Below are positions 1 through 10,600 of a DNA stretch of 64,000 bases, one piece after another. The position numbers and the translations under genes are program-made. The stretch spans positions 37,364,552 to 37,428,551 of the forward strand of contig OX419756.1 in the NCBI GenBank assembly GCA_948567375.1, read 5' to 3'. Source of the stretch: Lunularia cruciata (Eukaryota; Streptophyta; Marchantiopsida; Lunulariales; Lunulariaceae). Position 1 is the stretch's first letter; every line of letters starts with the position of its first letter. The notes under the pieces were generated by a model. The model did no database searches and was not told where the DNA came from. It worked only from the letters and a program-made list of their open reading frames with translations.

Positions 1-651
1 CTACACCCAGAAGAGAGTAACAAGCTCACAATCTTGACAACTTGTCACGAATACATACACATAATCACAACATAGTCAATTCTGTCCAAACAACTCTTGA
101 TTGTGATGATTCAGATTCTCCCAAAGACGGCACTTCACTGCGAAGACCAATTTCACCTTAGAATTGTGTTCCACCCTTCCACTGAAGGCACAACTTCCTC
201 GATCAAAATCGCTTCACATCAACTTCGTGCTACACTCACAAATGCAGAATACTAACAACACTACAATTCCTCTCAGATCTGTCAAGGCATTGCTCCAATG
301 CACTTCACTCAGGATCAAACACACTGAATGAAGATCAAGGCTGCAGATTCCAACATCCACAAGCACATTGACTTGCTCTTCAGAATTCTCCACACACTCA
401 CAAACACAAACAAAAAATTGACAATCGGAATAAAGCTTAAGCCACAAGTACTGAAACCAACACTTCGCTTTATCTATCTTCAGAAATGTGAATAATGAAT
501 AACATCGTATTGCGAATGCTTCACTTAAATACTGAAGCAAACGGCAGATTTGCCTACCTAGGCACCGCTTCCTAACATCCTTTCCTACCTACAGATCCCA
601 AGGGACAATCTATCTCTTCAGATTTGCCCTTTCCTATCTTAGAATTGACTT

Positions 652-1050
652 CTACTCTGATCCAATGTCGACCTCATCATCGGCTTCCAAACTCGATGAT
701 CTTCTTACTATTTCACCTTCTTCGGGTATGACTGATTCTACTAATTTCTTCACTAATTCTACAACTTCTTCACTACAATCTTCAATTGAGCTCCGGTTTA
801 CTCCATCTACTGCTTTATCTTCTGACCCACTCTTCTCTAAAGCGTCAATTATCAAGTCCGATGACACCTGTACTCGTACTTCTGCAACATCGGGTCTAAT
901 TACAATCAATTCCTTTGCTAATTCTACTATATCCCCATCACAAATTGTAATTGAAAGCATGGGTACACTATCTACGCCTTCAATTTGTAACACACTTTCC
1001 CCTAATCACTCATGTTATTGACCCAAAGACACTTACAACCTGATCTTGCA
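652..1050 (-). pseudogene. C-terminal remnant of LTR-encoded protein (B type)
   Basis: An open frame of about 113 codons (993 to 652) ends in the family signature DDEVDIGSE. Upstream, out of frame, is a short segment reading NKPKVQDQ that is also present in the other B copy. It carries the acidic, valine-rich C-terminal region of the LTR protein (motifs VQVSSDL, LEKSGS) but no coiled coil. Function is unknown. The B LTR may never have encoded the full protein, because both B copies share the same short layout. Confidence 0.55.
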
Positions 1051-1288
1051 CTTTGGGTTTATTCACTACTGTTACTTCTCCTTCAATTCTTGTTCCATCT
1101 TCAATCGGAGCTAAAATTGATGTCATGGGTATCCTAGCTATCTATTCTTTCTTTATCCTAAATCTCTCTAATGCCTCTGGCAAGATTCCCAAATTCATCT
1201 TCATTGCACTCCAAGGTCCAACTATCTCAGATATAGTCGTCTTTGTCTTGAGTCGAAGAAGCTTCTAACTCAAAGTTGTGTAAACCCG

Positions 1289-1445
1289 AGGTCCAACATC
1301 CGAAGACCAAAGTCTGAAGTCAGAAGTCCGAAGATCAAAGTCTGAAGTCTGAATTCCAAAGTCCAAAGATCCACCTCAAAATCCAAAGATGCCAATCCGA
1401 AGTCCAAAGATCCAACCCGAAGATTGAAGATCCAACCCGAGGATA
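1289..1445. repeat. Short degenerate direct repeat in B LTR
   Basis: Irregular tandem iterations of 7-20 bases built on 'gaagtcCAAAGaTCcaa', with at least ten variants in about 155 bp. The equivalent place in the other B LTR (34040-34085) holds only a few units, so copy number varies between copies. It lies in the U3-like half of the LTR. Confidence 0.6.
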
Positions 1446-1824
1446 CTAAACTACTTTGTACAGTTACTTCCAAAACTTTAAATACTTGTAATTTCTTCTA
1501 GAGACCTCCAAACTTTGCAATTTTGGTATCAACAGAAAGCCCTGAACGAGACGCTTCCAATGAGATATAGTACATTTGATTTGGATTTGTGAACATTGAG
1601 ATATAGCCCCCGCAAGAATCTCGACCTATAACTTCCATTCCTCCTTCGGGTCTGCTCTCTTTCAATCTTGGCTGAGTCCGTCTTCATTTGACATAAAGTC
1701 TACTTCTTTGGGCTTGATCAAAATACAAATTTCCTCTCATTTCTTCTCCATTTGATTTCAATTTGGTTTTAGCAAGGCACTTCTTCTTCAAAACTTGTCC
1801 AAAATGAAAAATGTGGGTACCACA

Positions 1825-3179
1825 ATACCCGAGGCCAAAGAAAAGGCAATTGCAATTCAAAGGGGAGTCCGCTCAAGATGCAAGGCGAAGTGTGATGCAG
1901 GTCCAAGTAAAGTAAAAGAAGAAATGAACAAAAGCTCGGGAAGCGAGGCGTCAATTCCGATATGAACACGGTAGAGACAAAGGCGAGTATTGGATGAACA
2001 CGAAGTGAGAAGGGAGATTGCTACGCAAGAGGAGGTAGTAGCGAGCAATGGAGTAGAGTACCGGTAGGAGGTTGTGTGTCCACTACTGATGAAATTGGAG
2101 CACAAGAAGAAGGAAATGCAGTCAACTTGTCCAGAAGTGAAGACTGTGTTGCAGGTCTTAGCGCGATTAGAAGAAGAGAACTCGGAGTTGAAGAAAATCA
2201 TAACCCAAGGTGAGGAGGAAAGTGAAGTACTGCAAGCGGAGGCAGTCGTGAAGACTCATGTAATTAAAGACTTGAAGAGAGAAGTGAGATATTGAGAAGA
2301 GCTTGTTAAGAAGAGTGACATATCAAGGGAAAGGCAAGTAGCAAAATATGAGATTTTGAAGCAGCAGTTTGCTGATTCACGAGTAGAACTTATCCATGCT
2401 ATGGCAAGGGTAGCGGCAAAGGACCAAAAGCTCAATAGGGTGATGGAGAGTGTAGAAGAGAAGAAGCAGCTCTGGCAAAGAGAGTTAGCAGCACGATATA
2501 GGGAAGAAGAGAGATTACAAGAGTTACTTTGTAATCAGGAAGAAAAGATTATACAGAAGGAGAAGGAGAAGGAAACGGTGAAAGCCGAGTTCAAAGCAGA
2601 GTTGGCAATGTATAGGGAGGATTGGCTTGCAGATCAAGAGCGAGAAAGAAAAATGCAATTGGAGCCATTGAAGGAGATTGTCCTCACAATGAACGCGATG
2701 TTGAGTATAGAGGCCAATGTTCGAATTGAAAGACAAGGCTGCACGAGTTGAAATTGTTGGTGCAGGAGACGAAGCAAAGACATGTGAAAGATACCGATTT
2801 GAATGCGCTGCTGATAAGTCTCAGGACTCGTGTAGATAGGAAGATATTAGAGGTAGAAGATAATATCGCAATTAGATTAGACTTAGTAAAGTTGGAAATA
2901 GATAAAATTTGGAAGGATGTTCAAGCCAAACCTGAAGTAGATGAAGTAGGAGTGCAGATGTCTTTGGAGTTACCATCGGAGACATTGGAGAAGAGTGGGT
3001 CAAGAGATGAAGGTTTAGAAGGGTTACCCACTAGTGGAATTTCAGATCAGGAAATAGAATTGCTGGATCTGGTAGAAGAAGTAGAAGATGTGAAACCCGA
3101 GGATAGAGTAGTAGGAAGTAAAGTTACTTTGGGTTTGGGTTTGAAAGCCAATGATGAAGTAGACATTGGATCGGATTAG
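1825..3179 (+). pseudogene. LTR-encoded coiled-coil protein, C-terminal two thirds
   Basis: The frame enters from the left of the B insertion (IPEAKEK...IQRGVRS). It runs through the basic linker, then a long heptad-rich coiled coil from about 2070 (CPLLMKLEHKKKEMQ) to about 2830, and the C-terminal region ending VDIGSD at 3179. It is broken by stops near 1963, 2070 and 2295 and by a one-base frameshift near 2745. Spacing and motifs match the copies at 22341-23783 and 54023-56009. Charged residues dominate. No membrane segment or enzyme motif is visible. Product role is unknown. Confidence 0.7.
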
Positions 3180-3973
3180 TAACAGTTTTGAGATTTGAAG
3201 AGGCAGATATGTAGAGGTGCATTGTCATTTCAGATCTACAGGTTAGAAGATTTGTTGTAGAACGGTATAGTTGTTAGAATTGTCGATTGCTTCACTACTT
3301 AAGAGTGGCATTCACAGAGAAATGTTGTTCAGTGCTCATAATTTTTGAGAATAGATAAAGCAAAGTATTGTGAAGCAGTGCTCGTCGCTTGAGCTTGATA
3401 TCAAGTATCAACTTTATGTTTGTGTTTGTGAGTGTTTGGAGAAATTTGAAGTGCAAGTCAGTGTGCTTGTTGGATGTTGGATTCCGCAGCCTTGATCTTC
3501 ACTCTGTGTGTTTGATCTTGAGTGAAGTGCAATCAAAGCAATGCATTGACAGATCTGAGAGGAATTGTAGTGTTGGTAGTATTTTGCATTTGTGAGTGCA
3601 ACGCGAAGTTGACGTGAAGCAATTTCAATCGAGTAAGTTGTGCCTTCAATGGAAGGGTGGAACACAATTCTGAGGCAAAGTCATTTTGCAGTGAAGTGCC
3701 ATTTTTGGGAGAGCCTGAATCATCACAATCAAGATTGTTTGGAAAGATTTGATGGAGTTGTGATTATGGACTGTGAATTCATGACAAGACTACAAATCAG
3801 TGCTTTTTACTCTCTTCTGGGTGTGGTTTCTACTTGAGAGACTAAAGAAGAACTCAAGAAGAACTGAAATTGTTACTTTGACTTTGTATTTGACCAATTT
3901 TGACTCATATCTCTGCGGGAACAAACTTTACTTACCCGATTACCGCAAAAATGATATTTGCCGGGTTGTCACA
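1825..3973 (+). mobile_element. LTR, subfamily A, right part
   Basis: Plus-strand A LTR interrupted on the left by the B LTR. It ends at 3973 with GCCGGGTTGTCACA, the family 3' terminus. It contains the second half of the LTR gene (to 3179) followed by the conserved 3' module of about 790 bp. It is inserted into a minus-strand C LTR that resumes at 3974. ATGAT (3974-3978) is the likely right TSD, with the left one outside the window. Confidence 0.8.
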
Positions 3974-5395
3974 ATGATGCTTCTCTCACCATCTTCGTAT
4001 TCTTCATAATCAGTCTTTGAGTCTTCCTTTGAGTGGGAGATGACTTTGCTTCTTCGGGTTTGCCGCGTTTCTTCATCTTTGGACTGGTGACTTCTTTGAC
4101 CTTCCACTGTCCGGTCTTCAAGAAATACTCATCATTGGCTCACAAATGTAGCATATATTGTCGCTCTTCCTTGTCCGCTTCTCGTCGTAAGTCAAGATGA
4201 AGATGAGACATCATGCGATGACACTTCTCTACTATCAGCAGGTTCAACTTGAAGTAGAAGTGTGCTGCAAATGGTGCAAAATAATGCGGCGGAGAAGATG
4301 TTTGCCAATTCATCACCATTTGCCTTGTTTGGTGGTGAAAGCACTTTGCCCAATTCACCAAAACTCCTACAAACATTTGGTGGAAGAAGACGGCTTGTTG
4401 CATGTTCACATATGTGGTTTGTTCTAGCTTGAACATGGCCATCATTGCTCCCATGATGCTTCTCCAAATCGGGTCCCGATAGGACTCCACCTTGTATCCA
4501 TTTGTAGTTCTTGGAGCAAAAAAATGAATTGCAAATTTCCGCCGTCTCTTTTGCAGCATCACATTTCCGATAGAAGGTGATCCCCATTGGCTCTCTTTCT
4601 TCTCTCTCCAATACAAACCTCTAATCCAACTCAATCCATCGAGCCGGATTCCCTCTCTTCCCTTCCACCTTGGGACCCTCCTCACAATTACTAGCAGCTA
4701 TCTGTGTCATCACCCCCGTGAAACTGAAATTCGAGTTCCATGCTAAGAAAGTAATACGAAGTCTAGTCAAGACTTTGATTCTAGCTATGACATCTAATCT
4801 TTGAATTGCAAAAGTTCACACCGCCAATGCATTGGCCACCTTCTTTGTCATAATCTATTCTCTTGTTCTACGATGCTGAAAGATGATACCCTCTCCTAGA
4901 CAAGACACTCTAACTCCTAGGGATTGCAGAAAATTTCACACTTGATGGGCTTCCGGACATGCATTACTGTAGGACGACTACTCAAAGGGATTGGAAATTT
5001 ACTTGGCAGATTCAAGTTGTCCTTGCGTAGTTGCAATCTTATATTACCCCAAATTGCAATCATTCTTCAGTCAATTTCAAATTCGACCTTCTCTCTTTTG
5101 CGTGCAAATCCTAGTCACTATCAAGACATGCTTCTTTTGCCTCCACCGTTTCTTGAAATGTACTTTCTTGCCACGTACCAAGGTTGTTAAATGGTCTTCG
5201 TATCTTATGTGCCTTTTGCCCCAAAGACGGTGCTCTTTGGACTTTTTCCGTCGTACTCTTTTTCCAAGTACCTCCATCATCAGATCCAATGTCATCTTCT
5301 TCGGATGTCCTCTGAAGTTACTTCCGTCCATTCTTCGTTTGCAATTCGACTTCCAGTGCTTACTTCTTCTCTTAAACACTAATAAACACAGAAAA
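3974..5395 (-). mobile_element. LTR, subfamily C, left-truncated remnant
   Basis: Minus-strand C LTR, homologous to the plus-strand copy 38179-39640. Its 5' end should read CAAAAAATGTGGGTACCACA on the plus strand near 5400 but is missing. After an A-rich run the sequence passes at 'ttggtacc' straight into an A LTR. The left part is displaced by the A LTR ending at 3973. Confidence 0.7.
4012..4851 (-). pseudogene. LTR-encoded protein, C-type N-terminal domain
   Basis: Read on the minus strand from an ATG at 4851 (MTKKVANALAV). The conserved N-terminal domain follows: FLAWN, GKRGNPARW, NGYKVESYRDP, QAVFFHQMFVG, HYFAPFAAHFYF and DLRREADKEERQYM. It then passes into the start of the basic linker (KKRGKPEE) and is cut by the neighbouring insertion. 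Stops and at least one frameshift (near 4680) break it. It is the C-type version of the domain seen in A LTRs, with clear but lower similarity. Function is unknown. Confidence 0.6.
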
Positions 5396-5523
5396 AAAAA
5401 TTGGTACCTTTCACAAAAATAGCGATCATACACGAGAAGGACACTTGACAATGACAAGAGCATGCAAGAGGTGTGATTTCTTGGTAGAAACTCAAAGTGA
5501 AGAAAGATAGAGGAGGTGTGTCA

Positions 5524-5531
5524 CTATAAAA
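5524..5531 (+). promoter_or_regulatory. TATA-like box upstream of LTR gene
   Basis: CTATAAAA sits about 25 bases before the first ATG of the LTR gene. The same box at the same place is found at 21183, 37770, 47501 and, on the minus strand, 56614-56607. Conservation in otherwise diverged copies suggests a promoter for the LTR gene. No transcript evidence is available here. Confidence 0.45.
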
Positions 5532-5551
5532 TTTGGGCTAAAGACAAAGCA

Positions 5552-7828
5552 ATGACAATGAATTTTCCATCTTTGTTAAGAAGTCATCCTGCAGGAGATC
5601 ATGGGAAGGAAAGTATAGTCAAAGACGTGCTGGTGTGTCAAGAGGAAGTCAAGAGAGTTAATCAGGGAATCACTAGGAAGAATAGTCCCCAACCTAGAGT
5701 GGAGGAGAGAAAGATGGGAGGTGGGAAGAAGAACTCCAAATTTTTAGTGAGAAATCATGCAATTTGGAGGTTAGATGTGATCACAAGAATTGAGGTCCTA
5801 AGCAAGCTTTAGATCACATTCTTGGCATGGAATTGGAATCTTAGTTTTCTAGGTTTCATGATTGAGATCATCAAGAGTAAGTGTCTTGATGGCCTTGAAG
5901 AAGAAGGAAAGAGAGGAAATCTGGCTCAATGGACAGAGTCGGATTGGAGATTAGTACTCGGGAGAGGAGCAAGCATCGAGCATGGTGCCACGTTCTTGGG
6001 GAAGGGAGAAGTAGCCAAAGGAACCCAAGAAGTGAGAGATGCTTTCTCTTTGAAGCGCACAAAGAATGGCATAAAAATGGAGAACTATAAGGATCCTATC
6101 AAGAGTGAGATTGTGAGTGCTCTAATGGCAATCTTGAAGCCAGAGAGAAAAACTTATGTGATGAAGCACCAAGCGATGTTCTTCCATAAGATGTTTGTAG
6201 GAGAGCCAATTAATTGGGCAAAGTGTCTTCATCAAAGGATGAGACAGATGGTGTGAAATTTGCGAGACAAGTTGCCGCTACATAACATTATGCCATTTGC
6301 AGCCCACTTCTATCTGGGGCTGAACTTAATGCGGCAGAGAGACACAAGGTGGTGGCTCATTTCTACCCCAACTTGCAAAGAAATGTTGATACGGGGGAGT
6401 AGCAGTACATCTTGCAAATCAGGAGTAGCAATGAGTAATATGAGCAGACGGGGCAGAGTGTGCAATTGAAGGAGAGTACTCCAAAGTTGAAGAAGGGGAG
6501 TTGACACAAAGAAGAAGAAGAAGTAGAGAAGGCATGACCTTGGAAAGCTAAAAAGGTGAACCCAAGGAGAGAACAGGTGGTAATTGTGTCATCGGACAAA
6601 GTGTCGGAAGGAGAGGCTGAGTGCAAGTCCGAAGACTTGGAGAAGGAGGAAGAACTTGAGTTCACGCTTCAAAGTGGGGACACTAATAGTGCCAATGATG
6701 ACGGAGTAGAGATGTAATCAGTACCCAAAGAGGAGGAAGTGGAGATGGAGACGGAGGAGAAAGGTAACTCAAAACTGGAAGACAAAGTGCCAGAGTAGGA
6801 GGAAAAGAGAGTTACAATTCAGAGGGGAGTCAGTTCTAGACATAGGTGAAGCATGAAGTGGGGCTGATTAATGTAAGAGAGGTGGACAGTGGAAGTTCAA
6901 GGAGCAAAGAATCCATTCCTATAAGGCAATTGCGGCTAAGAAGGCAAGTGTCAAGTGAAGAAGAGGCAAAGAAGGAGATAAGTCCGCAAGCCAAGGTAAC
7001 TCCGAGTGAAGGAGTTGAGTATTTGAGGAAGATTGTGTGCCCATTGTTAGTGAAGTTAGAGCACAAGAAGAAGGAGATGAAGTCAAAGTGTCCGGAGGTG
7101 AAGACTATATTGCAAGTCTTAGCTCGACTAGAAGAAGGGAACTTGGAATTGAAGAAGAATAAAATCCGAGGTGAGAAGGAAACAGAAGTGCTACGAGTAG
7201 ATGCCATAGTGCATAACCAAGTAATTGAGAACTTGAAGAGAGAAGTTGGGAGTAGAGAGAAAACCATAGAGCAGAATGACATAGCAAGGGAAAGACAAGT
7301 AGCTGAGTATGAAATCTTGAAACAACAGTTTGCTGATTTGAGATTAGAGATTATCCATGCTATGGCAAGGGAAGAGAAGAAGGAGCAAGAGCTTGATAGA
7401 CTGATGAAGAGTGTAGAAGAGAAGAAGTAGCTCTGCAAAGAGAGTTGACAATGAGATATAGGGAGGAAGAGAGATTAAGAGAGTTACTTTGCAATCTGGA
7501 GGAGACGATTGTGCAGAAGGAGAAGGAGAAGGAGAAGGAGACATCAAAAGCCAAGTTCAAAGCGGAATTAGCAATGTATAGAGAAGATTGGCTAGCAAAT
7601 TGAGAACGGGGGAGAAAGATGAGGCTAGAGCCATTGAAGGAGATAGTAACAAAGATGAATGTGATGTTGAGTACAGAGGCCAACATACAAATTGAAGAGA
7701 CAAGGCTACACGAGTTGAAGTTGTTAGTACAAGAGATGAGGAGGAGAAATTCAAAGGATAAAGACTTGAATGCTTTACTTATTAGTCTCAGATCTCGTGT
7801 AGATAGGAAGATATTGGAAGCAGAAGAC
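5552..7828 (+). pseudogene. LTR-encoded coiled-coil protein in E1 5' LTR
   Basis: Starts MTMNFPSLLRSHPAGD. It then has the conserved N-terminal domain: GGGKKNSKF, FLAWNWN, WTESDWRLV, GATFLGKGE, QAMFFHKMFVGEPINWAKC and AAHFYLGLNL. The acidic/basic linker follows, with the coiled coil from about 7035 to 7790, where element D interrupts it. The last part resumes at 28253 and ends VDIGSE at 28567. Stops near 5812, 6256, 6470, 6720 and 7430 and several frameshifts show long decay. Function is unknown. The order of domains is identical in all A copies. Confidence 0.7.
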
Positions 7829-8562
7829 TGTAATACTCTGAGGATAGGAGAAGAGAGAAAACACAGACTTCACACTCAAACATTCAATGCCCCAAAGGAG
7901 CACCTTCTCTTTATAGACAAAGAGGATCTCCTCCAAGGAAGCTCCACCATAGGATTAGGTACACAGATAGGTGGCATGTCAGCAAGCTCCATCCTTGGAT
8001 TACTTACTTGGATGGGTGACATGTTGGTCTAGGTCCTATCTAGCTGGTCAAACAAGCTTTGACCAAAGGGAATCTTTTAGGGAATCTTCTTGTAGGAGTC
8101 TTAGAATCACGTGAGTATTGTTGGAAAGCTCTTGATGAGACAAACCAGGGGGGAGGGAAGGCCAACCTTTCTTCCATTGGGAGGGAGGAGGAATCTTCAC
8201 ATTTTTGAGGTCTAATTCATCCGTTTAGGCCTCCAAAATTGCCTTCAAACATTTCAGGCATTTTTTGGTTCCTACTCTATTAGTAGAAGTCCCCTTTTGG
8301 TGATACCTCTTTCTGATATGTTTAGTCCATCATGTGTAACATCCTTCCAGATGTTACCAAACCAATTCTCACCTTTAAATCATATGTCTAGCTATTGGTT
8401 CTAAGGTTCTCAAGTCCATTTTGGTTTTTGCACTATTTGTAGAAGTACTCTTTTGGTGATACTTCTATCTAATCTATTTTAACCATCATGTTTAACATCA
8501 TTCTAGATGTTATCAAACCAATTTTTCACATCTAGATCATATGGCTAGCTCTTGGTAGTACA
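7829..8562 (-). mobile_element. D 3' LTR
   Basis: LTR of 734 bp, TGTAATACTC to GGTAGTACA, aligned end to end with 27489-28252. It contains an internal direct duplication: 8267-8398 and 8423-8556 are diverged copies (ggtGATAcytctwtct, catcatgtktaacatc, agatgttaycaaacc). The other LTR has the same duplication, so it predates insertion. Confidence 0.85.
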
Positions 8563-8577
8563 GACCTCCCTCATTTT
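8563..8577 (-). promoter_or_regulatory. D polypurine tract
   Basis: The minus strand reads AAAATGAGGGAGGTC immediately before the 3' LTR. This is the expected place and composition for the plus-strand primer. It overlaps the chromodomain stop codon. Confidence 0.65.
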
Positions 8578-8708
8578 AAGACGCAATGTCCTCGTTGTGT
8601 AATTGTTGCTCAAATGCTTGCACCAACACCAGTGTGTGGGTCACATTGGCAGCGAGCTCATAGGTTACTTCATAGAGGGGGTAACCTTTCCACTGTACTA
8701 GATAGTCC
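8576..8708 (-). pseudogene. D chromodomain, C-terminal end of pol
   Basis: Minus-strand translation gives DYLVQWKGYPLYEVTYE and about 25 further residues to a TAA at 8578-8576. The YLV.WKGYP pattern is the chromodomain core that chromoviral integrases carry at their C-terminus; in chromoviruses it guides integration to marked chromatin. A solo F LTR (8709-9402) separates it from the rest of integrase, and the frame can be followed across to 9403-9440. Confident on family, but the copy is broken. Confidence 0.75.
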
Positions 8709-9402
8709 TATAACACCCATTTGTGCATGTGTGTGGTATTGTGATATTTAGCTTGGTATTACAAGTACTTGAGAGATATTATTTATATAGAGATAAAAAA
8801 TGGTTCTACATTAGTCATGATTAGCTAAATTTAGTCATAGCTAAGATAGAAGAGACCTTACTTTAGAGAAAGTAGAAAAGATGAGCACCACTATTTTGGA
8901 TTTTAGTGTGTTGACTTGGTATTATTCCTAGGTGTTTTGCTTTGAGGAAAGAGTTGAGAACTCTTGGGACCTCAAGCCTTTTTGTTTTGGATTCTTCTCT
9001 AGTCCAAGGATAGCCCATGTGAAGGAATCCTTGACTTAGTGGTTGGGTCAAGATAAGACCACATGCTTAGGGGAATATGCCCATGTGAATGGATATTCCT
9101 TTCTACTTTTTGACTTTACTTGACTTTTAGTCTAGTAACTTGAGTTACTACAGTAATTAGTAACTTTAGTGCGTAACTATTTCACAAGTATATAAACAAG
9201 GGGCAAAGAAGTACTCATCATCCTTTCATTTTCAACTATCTCTCTCTCATTGAGTTCTCTAGTGAGCAATGTCTTGAGTCTTGGAGTGTTAGTCTTGGAG
9301 GAGAGTATGATGGAGTTGGGGTTCCTTGCCTTCTTAGTCCATGGTGTGCTACCATAACAGCCATCAAAGGTTCATCTTGAGTGAGAGATAGGCCGACTCA
9401 CA
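8709..9402 (+). mobile_element. Solo LTR of the F family
   Basis: 694 bp matching the F LTR at 19371-20058 in opposite orientation. It starts TATAACACCC (canonical start TGTAACACCC, G to A) and ends GGCCGACTCACA. It sits in D's chromodomain region. No clean TSD is visible (AGTCC left, ATCCA right), so the boundary could be off by a base or two, or the site has decayed. Internal TATA-like 'tatataaac' is at 9189. Confidence 0.8.
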
Positions 9403-10600
9403 ATCCATTTGCAGATTGCGAGTACCACGCATGCATTTGTGGAGAATACGCTCCACTTCATATTCTTTTGCGCCATCAATGAGTGTCAGACAATGTCAAA
9501 TGTCTTGTGTGGAATGCCCTGATTGGGGAGCATATCTGCATAGTAGAGAAACATAGAACACTAGATGGATCTTCATGTGTGGTGGTAGCTCAAGGTGATA
9601 GGCCACAACGCCAACTCGACGAAGAATTGAGAAAGGCCCAATAAAACAAGGTCTGAGCTTATGAGGTCCAACTAATGTGAGGTTGGTCATCAATAGCCAC
9701 ACTTGATCCCCAACATTGAACTCCATGTGCCTGCGATATGCATTAGCATACTGCTTCTGTTGATTTTGTGCAATCTGTTAGTTGTGCTTGGCACTCTCCA
9801 CACGTTGTTGGATTCTAGAAACAAATGTGTTGACTGCATCAACCTTGGTAGCCACTAGATGGATCTTCATCAAGCTAGATGGTGTGAAGGGATGCTCACC
9901 ATACTTGAGGAAGAATAGAGTGACCTGGGTTGATGCATTCATTGAATTGTTGTAAGAAAATTCCACCAACGGGAGTAGGGTGTCCCACCTCTCTTGCTCT
10001 TCTAAGGTGAAGCTCTTCAATCGTGCAACTAGCCTGCTCTGTTTGGCCATCTGTTTGTGGGTGGTAAGTTGTGGACATGGCCAACTTGGTTTTGAAGAAA
10101 CCAAAGAGTGTTTGCTAAAACAAACTGGTGAATTGAGTGCCTCTATCGATGATAAGTACTCTAGACAAGCCATGGTGAGAGAAGACTACATCTAAGTATA
10201 ATTGAGCTAGTTGTGGAGTGGTCACCTCCTTGGTGGTAGGGTGTACATGAATCATTTTGCTGAGCCGGTCCACAAAGACCATGATGGAATCAAACCTTGA
10301 GGTGGTCTTGGGTAATTCACAAACGAGATCTATACTCACTTGTTCCCAACATTGGATAGGAGTGGGGAGAGGTTGAAGGAGCCCTGCAAAAGCTTGATTA
10401 GAAGCTTTTTTCTGTTGACAAAGTAGGCAGCTGCGCACGTAGTCCATCACATCTTTGCTCATCTTAGGCCAATAGTAATGGCACTAGACTGCATCCAAGG
10501 TCTTGTCCACTCTAACATGACCTGCAATGGCCAAATCATGACATTCCACTAGAATGGTGGTGCATAATTCTGGGACATTTGGGATCCATATTTTACCATC
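9403..10600 (-). pseudogene. D integrase
   Basis: The minus strand shows the catalytic core with SIDLVCELP, FVDRLSKM and IIDRGTQF, then QTDGQTEQ carrying the third acidic residue. A C-terminal segment follows with FNVGDQVWL and LGPF/IGPFSI-type motifs (9726-9500). The zinc-binding region (CLLCQQKKA) is at about 10400. Frameshifts and stops near 10115 and 9778 split it. It would have inserted D's cDNA; it is inactive now. Confidence 0.75.

Larger units (their letters stand above)
1..1824 (-). mobile_element. Solo LTR, subfamily B, cut by the window edge
   Basis: Minus-strand LTR whose 5' end (TGTGGTACCCACATTTTTCA) lies at 1824. Its 3' end lies just left of base 1: the visible sequence starts in the conserved 3' LTR module, about 100 bases short of the usual terminus. 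It is collinear with the complete B copy at 32610-34532. It is inserted in a plus-strand A LTR, whose coding frame resumes directly at 1825. ATACC at 1825-1829 is the expected right TSD, but the left one is outside the window. Subfamily B lacks the N-terminal and coiled-coil parts of the LTR gene and keeps only the C-terminal part. Confidence 0.8.
5402..7828 (+). mobile_element. E1 5' LTR, left part
   Basis: A-type LTR sequence starting inside the U3, at 'ggtacctttcacaaaaatagcg'. This matches the 3' LTR at about 37652, so roughly the first 270 bases are missing. It runs through most of the LTR gene and stops at the TSD AAGAC (7824-7828) made by element D. The LTR continues at 28253. Confidence 0.8.

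Noticed and set aside
665-1021. Plus-strand 118-codon serine/threonine-rich frame
   Set aside because: Antisense shadow of the LTR gene C-terminus. Similar antisense frames occur opposite every copy.
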